A DNA stretch of 11,143 bases from Magnetococcales bacterium (GCA_015229045.1 JADGCJ010000109.1:1-11143); one strand, 5' to 3'; counted from the stretch's first letter, positions 1 through 6,677 are shown. Numbers and translations are program-made. The notes: generated by a model not told the origin, from the sequence alone.

Positions 1-212
1 AAGACCCGGTTCAGTCGTTGCTGAATCCCCTCCCAGGCCGGCAACGCCTCCCCCAGACGGGTTTCGAGCCGCCCCTGGAAGGCACTGGAAAAGGCCCGGT
101 ACTGATCCGTCAACCGGGCCAGATCGGCGTCGAGTTCGGGGTCGTCGACTCCCGTGTAGATGGAGGAGAGATCCCAGCGGGGGGCATCCGGGGAAGCGGT
201 CGTGTCGGTCAT
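1..212 (-). CDS. Oligoendopeptidase F-like M3 metallopeptidase, N-terminal part only
   Basis: Clipped by the left edge of the window; only the first 70 codons are visible. The N-terminus contains RWDLSSIYTGVDDPELDADL, the typical opening of PepF/M3-family oligoendopeptidases (a Trp-Asp-Leu, then a Tyr and an acidic DDP-x-L segment, then a helical region rich in Leu and Arg). These are cytoplasmic zinc peptidases that cut short peptides; the HExxH zinc motif would lie outside the window, so activity cannot be judged. The start at 212 is preferred because GGA lies six bases upstream; an in-frame ATG at 218 would add two residues. The gene begins 15 bp after the stop of the AAA ATPase gene, so the two are probably cotranscribed. 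Family assignment rests on the N-terminal signature alone. Confidence 0.72.
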   Translation of the reverse strand, partial: MTDTTASPDAPRWDLSSIYTGVDDPELDADLARLTDQYRAFSSAFQGRLETRLGEALPAWEGIQQRLNRV

Positions 213-227
213 GGTCATTCCGTGCGA

Positions 228-1358
228 TTAATGGTCAAGGATCCCACTCCGAGGCGTCATGACATCCTGGAGCCACTCCTTCAGGTCCAGGGCATCTCCC
301 CAGGTCACCTGAGTATGACCTTCTTCGTCGCCATCCAGAACCAGGACCTCCTCCGGTTTCAGAAAACGAATAAGACGATCGGAATGAGTGGCAACAACTA
401 TCCGGGTCCTTTTGGATGCTTCCCGCAAGAGATCCGCCAAAAGGCTCAACAATTCGGGATGCAGGCTGACTTCGGGTTCATCGATGAGGGTGATGGTTGG
501 CAGAACGGGGCTTTGCAACAAGGAGATCAACCAGAGAAAACGAAGAGTGCCTTCCGAAAGTTGGTGTATATAAACCGGATTTCTGAAAGAGGTCTCCTTC
601 CAGGTCAAGGAGAGCATGCCCGCTGCGGCCGGAGGAAATTTCAGCATCTCAAACCGGGGGAAAGCGGCTCGCAAGGTATCTTCGATCTGCTCATATCGGT
701 CCGGGTCGGTCTCTTTCAGGGTATACAGAAAAGAAATCAGTTCCTCGCCATTGGAGCCGGGAAGTCCGGACGGTCGCATCTGTTGCGGCAGCCGGATGGG
801 GGAATTTTTTGCCACATCGAGAACATGGTACTTGGTAGCGGAACCCAGTACGTTTCGAAACGCTTCCGGCTCCCTGAACATTTTAGGGATTTGCGAAAGC
901 GCCGACTCAAGATTATTATATTTCCAATCCGGCCTTACAAGCTTCTCATTGTTCGCTGGAAAATAACAAATATTGTCTATAAAGGCTTCAAGATATTTAA
1001 AGGGTTCTTTTCTGCCTCTTTCCTGAACAAGCCCTTCTTCAGCAATCTGGTAGGTATAGCCCTTTACCTCCAAATGCAGGCGATATTCCAGCGGACACTG
1101 TCCCGGAATATCCATGGCCGCTTCGAAGCCAATGCCCTCGGGGTAGCCCGAGGTAGCGACATCGGCAATTCCGCCCAGATCACTCAAGGTTTTGTTCATG
1201 GTCCCGGATGCCGATGCCGAAAGCAGTGACAAGGCATCCAACATCGAGGTCTTGCCCACACCGTTGCCGCCAATCATGACCATCAAAGAACGCATGTCGA
1301 TAGAGACATCGCGCAGCCGACGGAATCCCCGGATGTTTATTTTCGATAACTGTGGCAT
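228..1358 (-). CDS. RecF/SMC-like AAA family ATPase (COG4637/AAA_21 type)
   Basis: A 376-residue predicted ATPase of the ABC/SMC-like class. It opens with a strand and the I-x-G-F-R-x-L segment typical of RecF/SMC-like proteins, followed by Walker A GGNGVGKTS at residues 30-38. An ABC-signature-like LSEGT is at 267-271, Walker B TLIDEPE with a D-loop HP near 290-301, and the switch histidine in VVATHS at 321-326. There is no long coiled coil and no visible C-terminal TOPRIM nuclease, so it is not a full OLD nuclease. A strong purine-rich ribosome site (GGAGAGGGAGGG) stands before the ATG. Such proteins occur as housekeeping predicted ATPases and as parts of defence or toxin modules; the sequence does not say which. 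The downstream neighbour is the pepF-like gene. Upstream lies a gene-poor stretch with an rsgA remnant. Confidence 0.85.
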   Translation of the reverse strand: MPQLSKINIRGFRRLRDVSIDMRSLMVMIGGNGVGKTSMLDALSLLSASASGTMNKTLSDLGGIADVATSGYPEGIGFEAAMDIPGQCPLEYRLHLEVKGYTYQIAEEGLVQERGRKEPFKYLEAFIDNICYFPANNEKLVRPDWKYNNLESALSQIPKMFREPEAFRNVLGSATKYHVLDVAKNSPIRLPQQMRPSGLPGSNGEELISFLYTLKETDPDRYEQIEDTLRAAFPRFEMLKFPPAAAGMLSLTWKETSFRNPVYIHQLSEGTLRFLWLISLLQSPVLPTITLIDEPEVSLHPELLSLLADLLREASKRTRIVVATHSDRLIRFLKPEEVLVLDGDEEGHTQVTWGDALDLKEWLQDVMTPRSGILDH

Positions 1359-1370
1359 TTCCCTCCCTCT

Positions 1371-1497
1371 CCTTGTCAGGATTCCAAACCATCCACCAAG
1401 CTGGCTCTCCGTCCGCCGGGGCTCGATCCTGCCTTACTGGCCCGCCTTTTCACCTGGCAGACGGGCTCCTTCCGATTACTACAGCAGATGAAACGGG
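1371..1497 (-). pseudogene. rsgA: Decayed 3' fragment of rsgA
   Basis: Read on the minus strand, this stretch matches the last 40 or so codons of the intact rsgA copy 1.1 kb away. The open frame gives RFICCSNRKEPVCQVK against RFSDCRHREEPGCQVK in RsgA. One base is missing from the A-run after QVK (four A here, five in rsgA), which shifts the frame; putting it back restores G-R-I-E-x-x-R-x-E-S against G-K-I-D-A-L-R-L-E-S, but also exposes a TAA stop. By hand, about 42 of 54 bases agree between 1443-1495 and 2581-2634. The zinc knuckle is broken: the first Cys is Pro and the His is Asn. Similarity can be followed weakly to CCTTGTC at 1371, matching the rsgA terminus. It cannot be functional as RsgA. 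Confidence 0.8.
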
Positions 1498-1580
1498 GCG
1501 ATGTTTTGTGTTTATGATAAACAGCACGATACAATAGCCATACAGCGATACACAGGTTCTGGATGTTCAATAAAAATGCA

Positions 1581-1651
1581 AAAACAGAAAGCAAGATGAT
1601 ATAAAATTTCCTACTGCTCGGAAGATAACATATAAAAAGTTCAAGAAATTA
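1581..1651. repeat. Degenerate single arm of the AT-rich inverted-repeat family
   Basis: AAGATAACATAT followed by AAAAAGTTCAAGAAATTA resembles the right arm of copy A (AAGATAACATATTAAAAGTC, then TAAAGAATTA). Further left, AAGATGATATAAAATTTCCT parallels AAGATAGAACATTTCCT in the same arm, with the middle of the arm shortened and changed. I could not find a convincing partner arm in 1498-1580. It is therefore a decayed or partial copy, lying downstream of the nuclease-like gene in the way that copies A and B lie downstream of their genes. Confidence 0.5.
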
Positions 1652-1702
1652 CAGCATTTCCGCTTGGCGGCGGATGTATTGCAACGCCCTCACTGGTAAC
1701 AC

Positions 1703-2410
1703 TCACCACACCCGTGGCACGAAGCCCGCCGGATTGGCGATCCGTATATCTTCCCCCGAGTGGGTCAGGACAAACAGACCCTCGTTGCGGGCGAACTCTT
1801 CGGCACGTTCCTCCGTATCGATGCCGATTACCGCTCCCATGACCCGGCAATCGCCATAACGGGGAAAAAACTCCTTGAACCGGGCCAAACGCTTCAGGTG
1901 GCGCCTCACGTCGGGCACCCCCAGGGAACTCTTGACCTCCACCAGAACCACGGTATTCTCGTTGACCACCAGGATATCCACTTCCAAAGTCCGGCCATCC
2001 GTGGTGCGCTTGCGCACCCGCTGGTGTACCTCATGCACCGGAACACCCCGCTCGGCGAAAACCCGCTCGCAGGCGGGAGCCACCAGCCACTCCAGAAACC
2101 AACCCCACTTTCCCGTCAGGTTGTCCCCCACACGAGTGTTTTCCTTGAGCTTGCGATCCGTCTCCTCCATTTTGCGGTCCGTCTCTTTCATCTGACGCTC
2201 CGTCTCTTTCATCTGACGGTCCGTCTCTTTCATCTGACGCTCCGTCTCTTTCATCTGGTGCGCCGTCTCCTCCATTTTATGGTCCGTCTCCTGGTTCTTC
2301 CGGCTCGTCTCCTGGGTCTGCCGCTCCCACTCGGCACTGCGCTCGCGATTCTCGCGCACCATCTCCTGGAACATTTTCCACACATCATCGAAAGTCACGG
2401 ATTCGGACAT
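1703..2410 (-). CDS. Coiled-coil PD-(D/E)XK nuclease-like protein (DUF3782-like)
   Basis: A 235-residue protein with three parts. Residues 1-30 form an acidic/basic helix. Residues 31-93 are nine back-to-back heptads of the form Q-M-K-E-T-D/E-R, a predicted coiled coil. Residues 94-235 form a compact PD-(D/E)XK-like domain: E107 in a helix, D145 in LEVDILVVN, and E158-V-K160 in VLVEVKSS, the usual order of metal and catalytic residues. This layout matches DUF3782-type proteins common in cyanobacteria and proteobacteria, whose function is unknown; nuclease activity is inferred from the motif. The start at 2410 is chosen because GGGAGG lies seven bases upstream; an in-frame ATG at 2452 would add 14 residues but has only an AGG touching it. 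It follows rsgA on the same strand and lies between rsgA and a broken copy of the rsgA tail, suggesting later insertion. Confidence 0.82.
   Translation of the reverse strand: MSESVTFDDVWKMFQEMVRENRERSAEWERQTQETSRKNQETDHKMEETAHQMKETERQMKETDRQMKETERQMKETDRKMEETDRKLKENTRVGDNLTGKWGWFLEWLVAPACERVFAERGVPVHEVHQRVRKRTTDGRTLEVDILVVNENTVVLVEVKSSLGVPDVRRHLKRLARFKEFFPRYGDCRVMGAVIGIDTEERAEEFARNEGLFVLTHSGEDIRIANPAGFVPRVW
2132..2320 (-). repeat. 21-bp tandem repeat coding nine coiled-coil heptads
   Basis: Nine 21-bp units inside the nuclease-like gene code QTQETSR, KNQETDH, KMEETAH, then QMKETER and QMKETDR alternating twice, then KMEETDR and KLKENTR. The four central units are nearly identical in DNA and alternate between two forms, giving a 42-bp higher-order period. 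Outer units have drifted. This pattern is what copy-number slippage or unequal exchange would leave, and any change by whole units keeps the frame and the heptad phase. Confidence 0.9.
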
Positions 2411-2505
2411 CTTCTTCCCTCCCGAGAGCGGAGCCACCCCTATCTCGTTCATCCTACAGGATACTCATATTAACTGCAATCGGAAGACAACTTACCGCAA
2501 ACCCG

Positions 2506-3513
2506 CTACACCTCGTCCAGGCTGTCCACCATGCGATGCAGGCTTTCCAACCGCAACGCATCGATCTTGCCCTTCTTGACCGCCTTTTTCACCTGGCAGC
2601 CTGGCTCCTCCCGATGGCGGCAGTCGCTGAAGCGGCACTGGTCCAGATAGGGGGCGATGTCCCGGAAATAGCGGGGAATATCCGCCGCGGCCACTCCCGA
2701 CAACCCGAAGGCGCGAATGCCCGGCGAGTCGATGAGCGCCCCGCCCCCTTCCAAGGGGTAGAGCCGCGCCACCGCGGTGGTGTGCCGACCTTTTCCGGTG
2801 GTACGATTCACCGTCCGGACGGAGAGGGTTTCGTCCGGCACCCACCGGGCGATCAGGGAGGATTTACCCACCCCCGAATGACCCACCACCACCGAAACCC
2901 GATCCTGCAGGCATTTCCCAAGGGACTTCAATCCCTTGCCCGCCACGGCGGAGACCTTGATCACCAGGTAGCCCATCTCCGGATAGGGGGCCAGGAAGAA
3001 GTTCAGATCCTCTTCCGCCTCCACCAGATCCATCTTGTTGACCACGATGATCGGCACGATACCCGCCACTTCCGCCGCCACCAGATAGCGGTCGATCAAT
3101 CCGGTATTGGGATGGTAGGCGGCCACGGTGATCACCATCTGGTCCACGTTGGCGGCCAACACCTGACGCGCCCCCCGGAAGGTCGGACGCACCAGAACCC
3201 CGTGGCGGGGCTCCAGGGCTTCGATGATGCCCTCACCCCGCTCGTTGCGACGCCAGCGCACCTTATCGCCACAAACCGGATCCTCGGAGAGGGTCTCGCG
3301 CACGGCGGCGCGGCATTCCACCCCGTCGGCGCCCTTGACCGCCACGTTGTACCCGTAATGGGCCACCACCAGCCCATCCTCCTCGGCGCCCCAATTCCCC
3401 TCTTCTTCCACCACAACCGCGCCGCGACGTCGCGCGGTCCGCTCCTGCCTCGCCCCGGCAATGCGCGCCTGTTGATGCAAAGTCAACTTCCCCGACGATC
3501 TCTGGCGTGGCAT
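2506..3513 (-). CDS. rsgA: Ribosome small-subunit-dependent GTPase A
   Basis: RsgA (YjeQ) is a circularly permuted GTPase that helps late maturation of the 30S subunit. All parts are present in 335 residues: an N-terminal OB-fold region with a basic leader (1-110), G4 NKMD at 159-162, G1 GHSGVGKS at 211-218, the GKGRHTT switch at 240-246, G3 DSPG at 262-265, and the C-terminal zinc knuckle C293-x4-C298-x-H300-x5-C306. The order G4-G1-G3 is the diagnostic permutation. The start at 3513 has GGAGG five bases upstream; an upstream in-frame start would add 22 residues. It is divergent from the CoA ester lyase across 86 bp. A broken copy of its 3' end lies 1.1 kb downstream, beyond the nuclease-like gene. 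Confidence 0.97.
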   Translation of the reverse strand: MPRQRSSGKLTLHQQARIAGARQERTARRRGAVVVEEEGNWGAEEDGLVVAHYGYNVAVKGADGVECRAAVRETLSEDPVCGDKVRWRRNERGEGIIEALEPRHGVLVRPTFRGARQVLAANVDQMVITVAAYHPNTGLIDRYLVAAEVAGIVPIIVVNKMDLVEAEEDLNFFLAPYPEMGYLVIKVSAVAGKGLKSLGKCLQDRVSVVVGHSGVGKSSLIARWVPDETLSVRTVNRTTGKGRHTTAVARLYPLEGGGALIDSPGIRAFGLSGVAAADIPRYFRDIAPYLDQCRFSDCRHREEPGCQVKKAVKKGKIDALRLESLHRMVDSLDEV

Positions 3514-3554
3514 AATTTCCTCCCTGAATGAGTCAATGGGATGCACCTTCATCT

Positions 3555-3579
3555 TTGACCAGCCGCCTCCCGTGGTCAA
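3555..3579. promoter_or_regulatory. Candidate operator: perfect 7-bp dyad between divergent genes
   Basis: TTGACCA, 11 bases, TGGTCAA is a perfect inverted repeat in the 86-bp gap between rsgA and the lyase gene. Each half also reads TTGACC, a fair -35 box, on each strand: on the minus strand it is followed after 17 bases by AAAGAT, a weak -10. The site could bind a dimeric regulator or simply be two back-to-back -35 elements. No regulator gene is nearby. Confidence 0.35.
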
Positions 3580-3599
3580 GCCACCTGCAGGAGTTTGAC

Positions 3600-4430
3600 A
3601 TGCGCCCCATCCGTTCCGTTCTGTACGTACCCGGCTCCAACGCGAAGCTGCTGGACAAGGCGCAACGTCTGCCCGCCGACGCCCTCATTCTGGATCTGGA
3701 GGATGCCGTCGCCCCCGAGGCCAAACCGCTGGGTCGCCAGCAGATTCACCATCTTCTGCAATCGCCCCGCAAGACTTCCCAGCAATGGATGGTGCGCATC
3801 AATGACCTGCGCTCCGCCCTCTGGCAGGCGGATCTGGAGGCCGTTCTCCCCGGCGGACCCGATGCCCTGGTCATTCCCAAAGTCGAATCGGCCGCCGAAC
3901 TGGAGCGTCTTTCCGCCGCCATCGACCCCTCCCTGCCCCTCTGGCCCATGATCGAGTCCCCCAAAGGGGTTCTCCGCGCCCACGAAATCGCCGCTCATCC
4001 CGGAGTGAGCTGTCTGGTCATGGGCACCTCCGATCTGCGTCGCGACTTGCATCTGCCCTCGAACAAAAACCGCGACGGGCTGCGCCTGGCCCTGCAACAA
4101 ACCATTCTGGCCGCCAGGGCGGAAGAGCGTCGCATTCTCGATGGCGTTTGGCTTTACCTCGACGATGCAGTAGGTTTTCTTCGGGAGTGTCAGGAAGGAG
4201 TGGAGCTGGGGTTCGATGGCAAAACCCTCATTCACCCTTCCCAGATCGAACCCGCCAATCAAACCTTCCGCCCCCCCGAAGAATTCCTTGAAAAGGCGAG
4301 GAGGATACTCTCATCATGGCGGAATGCTCGCGAAAACGGTGGAGAGATCTGCGTCGTCGACGGCCAGTTGGTCGAACGTCTGCATGCCATGGAGGCCGAA
4401 CGTATGCTGCAACTGTGGACAAATCCCTGA
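3600..4430 (+). CDS. HpcH/HpaI-family CoA ester lyase (CitE/malyl-CoA lyase-like)
   Basis: A 276-residue TIM-barrel lyase that would cleave a malyl-, citramalyl- or citryl-CoA type thioester in a magnesium-dependent retro-aldol or retro-Claisen reaction. Visible family marks are the opening RSVLYVPGSN (6-14), DLEDAV (32-37), substrate-binding R66 in VRIND, the metal ligand E119 in PMIESPKGV, D145 in GTSDLRRDL, and the C-terminal IHPSQI (211-216). The length is normal for CitE-like proteins. The start at 3600 has AGGAG six bases upstream; an earlier in-frame ATG at 3528 would overlap the rsgA control region and has no such site. No citrate lyase alpha or gamma subunit genes are next to it, so a stand-alone malyl-CoA or citramalyl-CoA lyase is more likely than a citrate lyase subunit. 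The exact substrate cannot be read from the sequence. Confidence 0.9.
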   Translation: MRPIRSVLYVPGSNAKLLDKAQRLPADALILDLEDAVAPEAKPLGRQQIHHLLQSPRKTSQQWMVRINDLRSALWQADLEAVLPGGPDALVIPKVESAAELERLSAAIDPSLPLWPMIESPKGVLRAHEIAAHPGVSCLVMGTSDLRRDLHLPSNKNRDGLRLALQQTILAARAEERRILDGVWLYLDDAVGFLRECQEGVELGFDGKTLIHPSQIEPANQTFRPPEEFLEKARRILSSWRNARENGGEICVVDGQLVERLHAMEAERMLQLWTNP

Positions 4431-4520
4431 TTGAAACATGGGTTTGCCGTTTGATTTTCGCGACGCACCGTGTTACACCAGTCCCGATGGATAACCCTTC
4501 TGCCTCGCGAGGCACTGCTC

Positions 4521-6425
4521 GTGTCGGAAACCCGTTTCCTGCTTGACAAACTGAAACACATCGGCCTCAAGACCAAGACAACATTGCTGATTCTGGGCCT
4601 CTCCGGGGCCTTGATGGTGGTGTTGATCTCCGTCAGCCTCTTCTCCTTCCGCCAGTTTTCCATCGCCACCGCTCAGGAGCAGGTCCGTTCCCTGGCGGAG
4701 GTGGTACGGGTCAGTCTGACCGAATCCATGATCAACGGCGTCATTCAGAATCGGGAAAACTTTCTCATCCGCCTCGCGGAAGTGGAAGGCCTGCTGCAGG
4801 CACGGGTGGTGCGGGGTCCCGAGGTCATTCGCCAGTTCGGTCCGGGTCTGGATGCCGAACAGAAGATCGACGATGTCGAGCAGGAGGTGCTTTTTTCCGG
4901 AGAGGCCTCCTTCTCCCTTTCCAATGAGTTCGATGCGCCGGTGTTCCGGGGCACGGTTCCCTTCGTCGCCTCCAACCGGGGCACGCCCAATTGTCTGGCC
5001 TGCCATCAGGTGGCCAACCGCACGGTGTTGGGCGCCATCACCATCAAGCTTTCCCTGGCCCAGATTCAATCCAAGGCCTTGTTGACCATGCTGGCCATGA
5101 CGGGGGTCGTGGCCTTTTTCGCCATCTTCTTCACCTGGCTCTTTCGCAGCCAGATCCACGCCGTGGTCACCACCGCCCAGGGGGTGCAGGGTGTTGTGGC
5201 CAGGGCGCGCGACGGGGACTTCTCCGGACGCATCGAATACAGCGGTCACGACGAGGTGGGGCAGATTGCCCAGGATCTCAACACCCTGATGGGGCATTTA
5301 CAGAAGAGTCTCGGCACCATTTCCCAAGACGTTGCCAAGCTGATGCAATACAAGGTGGAGGGAAATACCAATCTGCTCTCCGTCACCACGGACATCGTCG
5401 ATATTCTGGTCGAGGTTTCCCAGTTCAAACAATCCATCGAGGAGGATCACAACAAGCTGGAGGTTTACTCCCGCCTCTCCCGCATCCTCACCGATCAGTT
5501 CGGCATCAAGCGGTTCACCCTTTACGAAGTGGCCGCCTCCCACAACCATATGAAGGCCATGGTCGTGGACGGGCAGATGGATGCCCCCTGTGGCTGGTGC
5601 CAGCCGGAGATTCTCTTCCAGGCCGATTTGTGTCGGGCGCAGCGTACCGGGCACATGATCGATTCCACGGGACATCCGCATCTCTGCAACCAGTTCCGCA
5701 ACCCGCTCGATCTCAATCTGGTGCATATTTGCATCCCCGTCATCCACTCCGGCGCGGTGGGCAACGTGGTGCAGCTTCTCATCGAGGCCTCTCATGCCAG
5801 TCTGATGCAACGCATGCTGCCCTTCGTTCAGGTCTATCTGAGGGAGTCCGCCTCGGTGGTCGAAGCCCGCCGTCTCATGGACACCCTGCGGGAATCGGCC
5901 TTGCGGGATCCCATGACCGGTCTGCACAACCGACGCTTCCTGGAGGAGTACGTCGATACCCTGGTGGCCAGCACCAAGCGCAACCGTTCGCAACTGACCA
6001 TTCTGATGCTGGATATCGACCATTTCAAACAGGTCAACGACACCTTTGGCCACGAAGCGGGCGACATCGTTCTCAAAACCGTGTCCAAGGCCATCGCCGA
6101 TCAGATTCGTTCCTCGGATCTGGTCATTCGTTACGGTGGGGAGGAGTTCATGGTCATTCTGCAGGAGACGGAGGGCTTCTTCGGACCGCGCATGGCTGAG
6201 AAGATCCGTCTGGCGGTGGAAAAACTGAAGATTCCCATCTCGGGAGGGGTATTGCGCAAGACCCTCTCCATCGGGCTGGCCCGTTTTCCCCAGAATGGCG
6301 AGAGCATCTGGGAAGTGGCCAAGCACGCCGACAGTGCCCTTTATCAGGCCAAGGAAGGGGGACGCAACCGGGTGATCGCCTATTCCAGGGGTGGCGGCGA
6401 CGAGGGGGAAGAGGGCGAAGCCTGA
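4521..6425 (+). CDS. Membrane diguanylate cyclase with periplasmic CxxCH motif, HAMP and Cys-rich GAF-like domain
   Basis: Makes cyclic di-GMP from two GTP in response to a signal sensed across the membrane. In 634 residues: membrane segment 1 at about 21-43; a periplasmic domain at 44-186 with C158-L-A-C161-H162, a c-type heme attachment motif; membrane segment 2 at about 187-207; HAMP to about 262; a GAF-like region at about 313-450 with cysteines 357, 360, 371, 389 and 404; and a GGDEF domain at 460-625. The active site is GGEEF (539-543), with the inhibitory RxxD (R530, D533) five residues before it, so both synthesis and product inhibition should work. The start is uncertain: GTG at 4521 has GAGG eight bases upstream, while GTG at 4470 would add 17 residues and has no ribosome site. 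It follows the lyase by 90 bp with no clear terminator. Inverted repeat copy A begins just after the stop. Confidence 0.93.
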   Translation: MSETRFLLDKLKHIGLKTKTTLLILGLSGALMVVLISVSLFSFRQFSIATAQEQVRSLAEVVRVSLTESMINGVIQNRENFLIRLAEVEGLLQARVVRGPEVIRQFGPGLDAEQKIDDVEQEVLFSGEASFSLSNEFDAPVFRGTVPFVASNRGTPNCLACHQVANRTVLGAITIKLSLAQIQSKALLTMLAMTGVVAFFAIFFTWLFRSQIHAVVTTAQGVQGVVARARDGDFSGRIEYSGHDEVGQIAQDLNTLMGHLQKSLGTISQDVAKLMQYKVEGNTNLLSVTTDIVDILVEVSQFKQSIEEDHNKLEVYSRLSRILTDQFGIKRFTLYEVAASHNHMKAMVVDGQMDAPCGWCQPEILFQADLCRAQRTGHMIDSTGHPHLCNQFRNPLDLNLVHICIPVIHSGAVGNVVQLLIEASHASLMQRMLPFVQVYLRESASVVEARRLMDTLRESALRDPMTGLHNRRFLEEYVDTLVASTKRNRSQLTILMLDIDHFKQVNDTFGHEAGDIVLKTVSKAIADQIRSSDLVIRYGGEEFMVILQETEGFFGPRMAEKIRLAVEKLKIPISGGVLRKTLSIGLARFPQNGESIWEVAKHADSALYQAKEGGRNRVIAYSRGGGDEGEEGEA

Positions 6426-6430
6426 TTAAA

Positions 6431-6610
6431 TCTTTTGACTTTCAATATGTTGTCTTTTAAGTATCAAAAAAAGGAAATGTTCCGTCTTTTGACTTTTCGT
6501 ATCTGTTCAGCACCCCTCTCCCAGGGGAAAGCCGCTTAAGGATAAAGTCAAAAGATAGAACATTTCCTTTTTTTTGATACTTAAAAGATAACATATTAAA
6601 AGTCTAAAGA
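6431..6610. repeat. AT-rich inverted repeat, copy A (180 bp)
   Basis: Two arms of about 70 bases (6431-6503 and 6541-6610) are near-perfect inverted copies, with one bulged A, about five mismatches and a small gap. Each arm carries CTTTTGACTTT or a close variant at both its outer and inner ends. The core is TTTTAAGTATCAAAAAAA then GGAAATGTT. The 37-base loop is GC-richer and forms its own hairpin (CCCCT at 6513-6517 with AGGGG at 6523-6527). The element is flanked exactly by ATTAAA on both sides (6425-6430 and 6611-6616), a possible target-site duplication. It lies between the convergent diguanylate cyclase and cyclase-FHA genes and, with its A- and T-runs, could terminate both. Confidence 0.92.
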
Positions 6611-6630
6611 ATTAAAATATACCCCAACTT

Positions 6631-6659
6631 GGCTGAGGGAGTTTTGCAACTCCCTCGCC
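6631..6659. terminator. GC-rich hairpin downstream of the cyclase-FHA gene
   Basis: GGCTGAGGGAGTT, a four-base loop TTGC, then AACTCCCTCGCC forms a stem of 12 pairs with one bulged base. It begins 18 bases after the stop of the minus-strand cyclase gene. Neither strand has a clean T-run straight after the stem, so it is at best a weak intrinsic terminator; it may work together with the neighbouring inverted repeat. Confidence 0.4.
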
Positions 6660-6677
6660 AAAATCTTCTTTTCCCCC

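Larger units (their letters stand above)
1359..1702. other. Gene-free gap with rsgA tail remnant and AT-rich repeat debris
   Basis: About 340 bp with no credible gene. From left to right it holds the ribosome site of the AAA ATPase gene, a decayed copy of the 3' end of rsgA (about 1371-1497), an AT-rich stretch (about 1498-1580) in which I see nothing recognisable, a degenerate arm of the AT-rich repeat family (about 1581-1651), and the short tail before the nuclease gene. A 72-codon minus-strand open frame at 1376-1594 runs through the rsgA remnant but has no support as a gene. Confidence 0.75.

Noticed and set aside
18..1229. A 403-codon plus-strand open frame opposite the AAA ATPase and pepF-like genes
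   Set aside because: It spans two real genes and the gap between them on the other strand, with no motif of its own.
1376..1594. A 72-codon minus-strand frame as a small gene
   Set aside because: Its C-terminal half is the decayed rsgA tail and its N-terminal half comes from AT-rich non-coding DNA; no ribosome site is seen.
2132..2320. CRISPR-like array suggested by regular short repeats
   Set aside because: The 21-bp units have no spacers, keep a coding frame and encode coiled-coil heptads.
4502..4511. CCTCGCGAGG palindrome before the diguanylate cyclase start
   Set aside because: A 10-bp palindrome in GC-rich DNA is easily due to chance, and it overlaps the likely ribosome site without other support as an operator.
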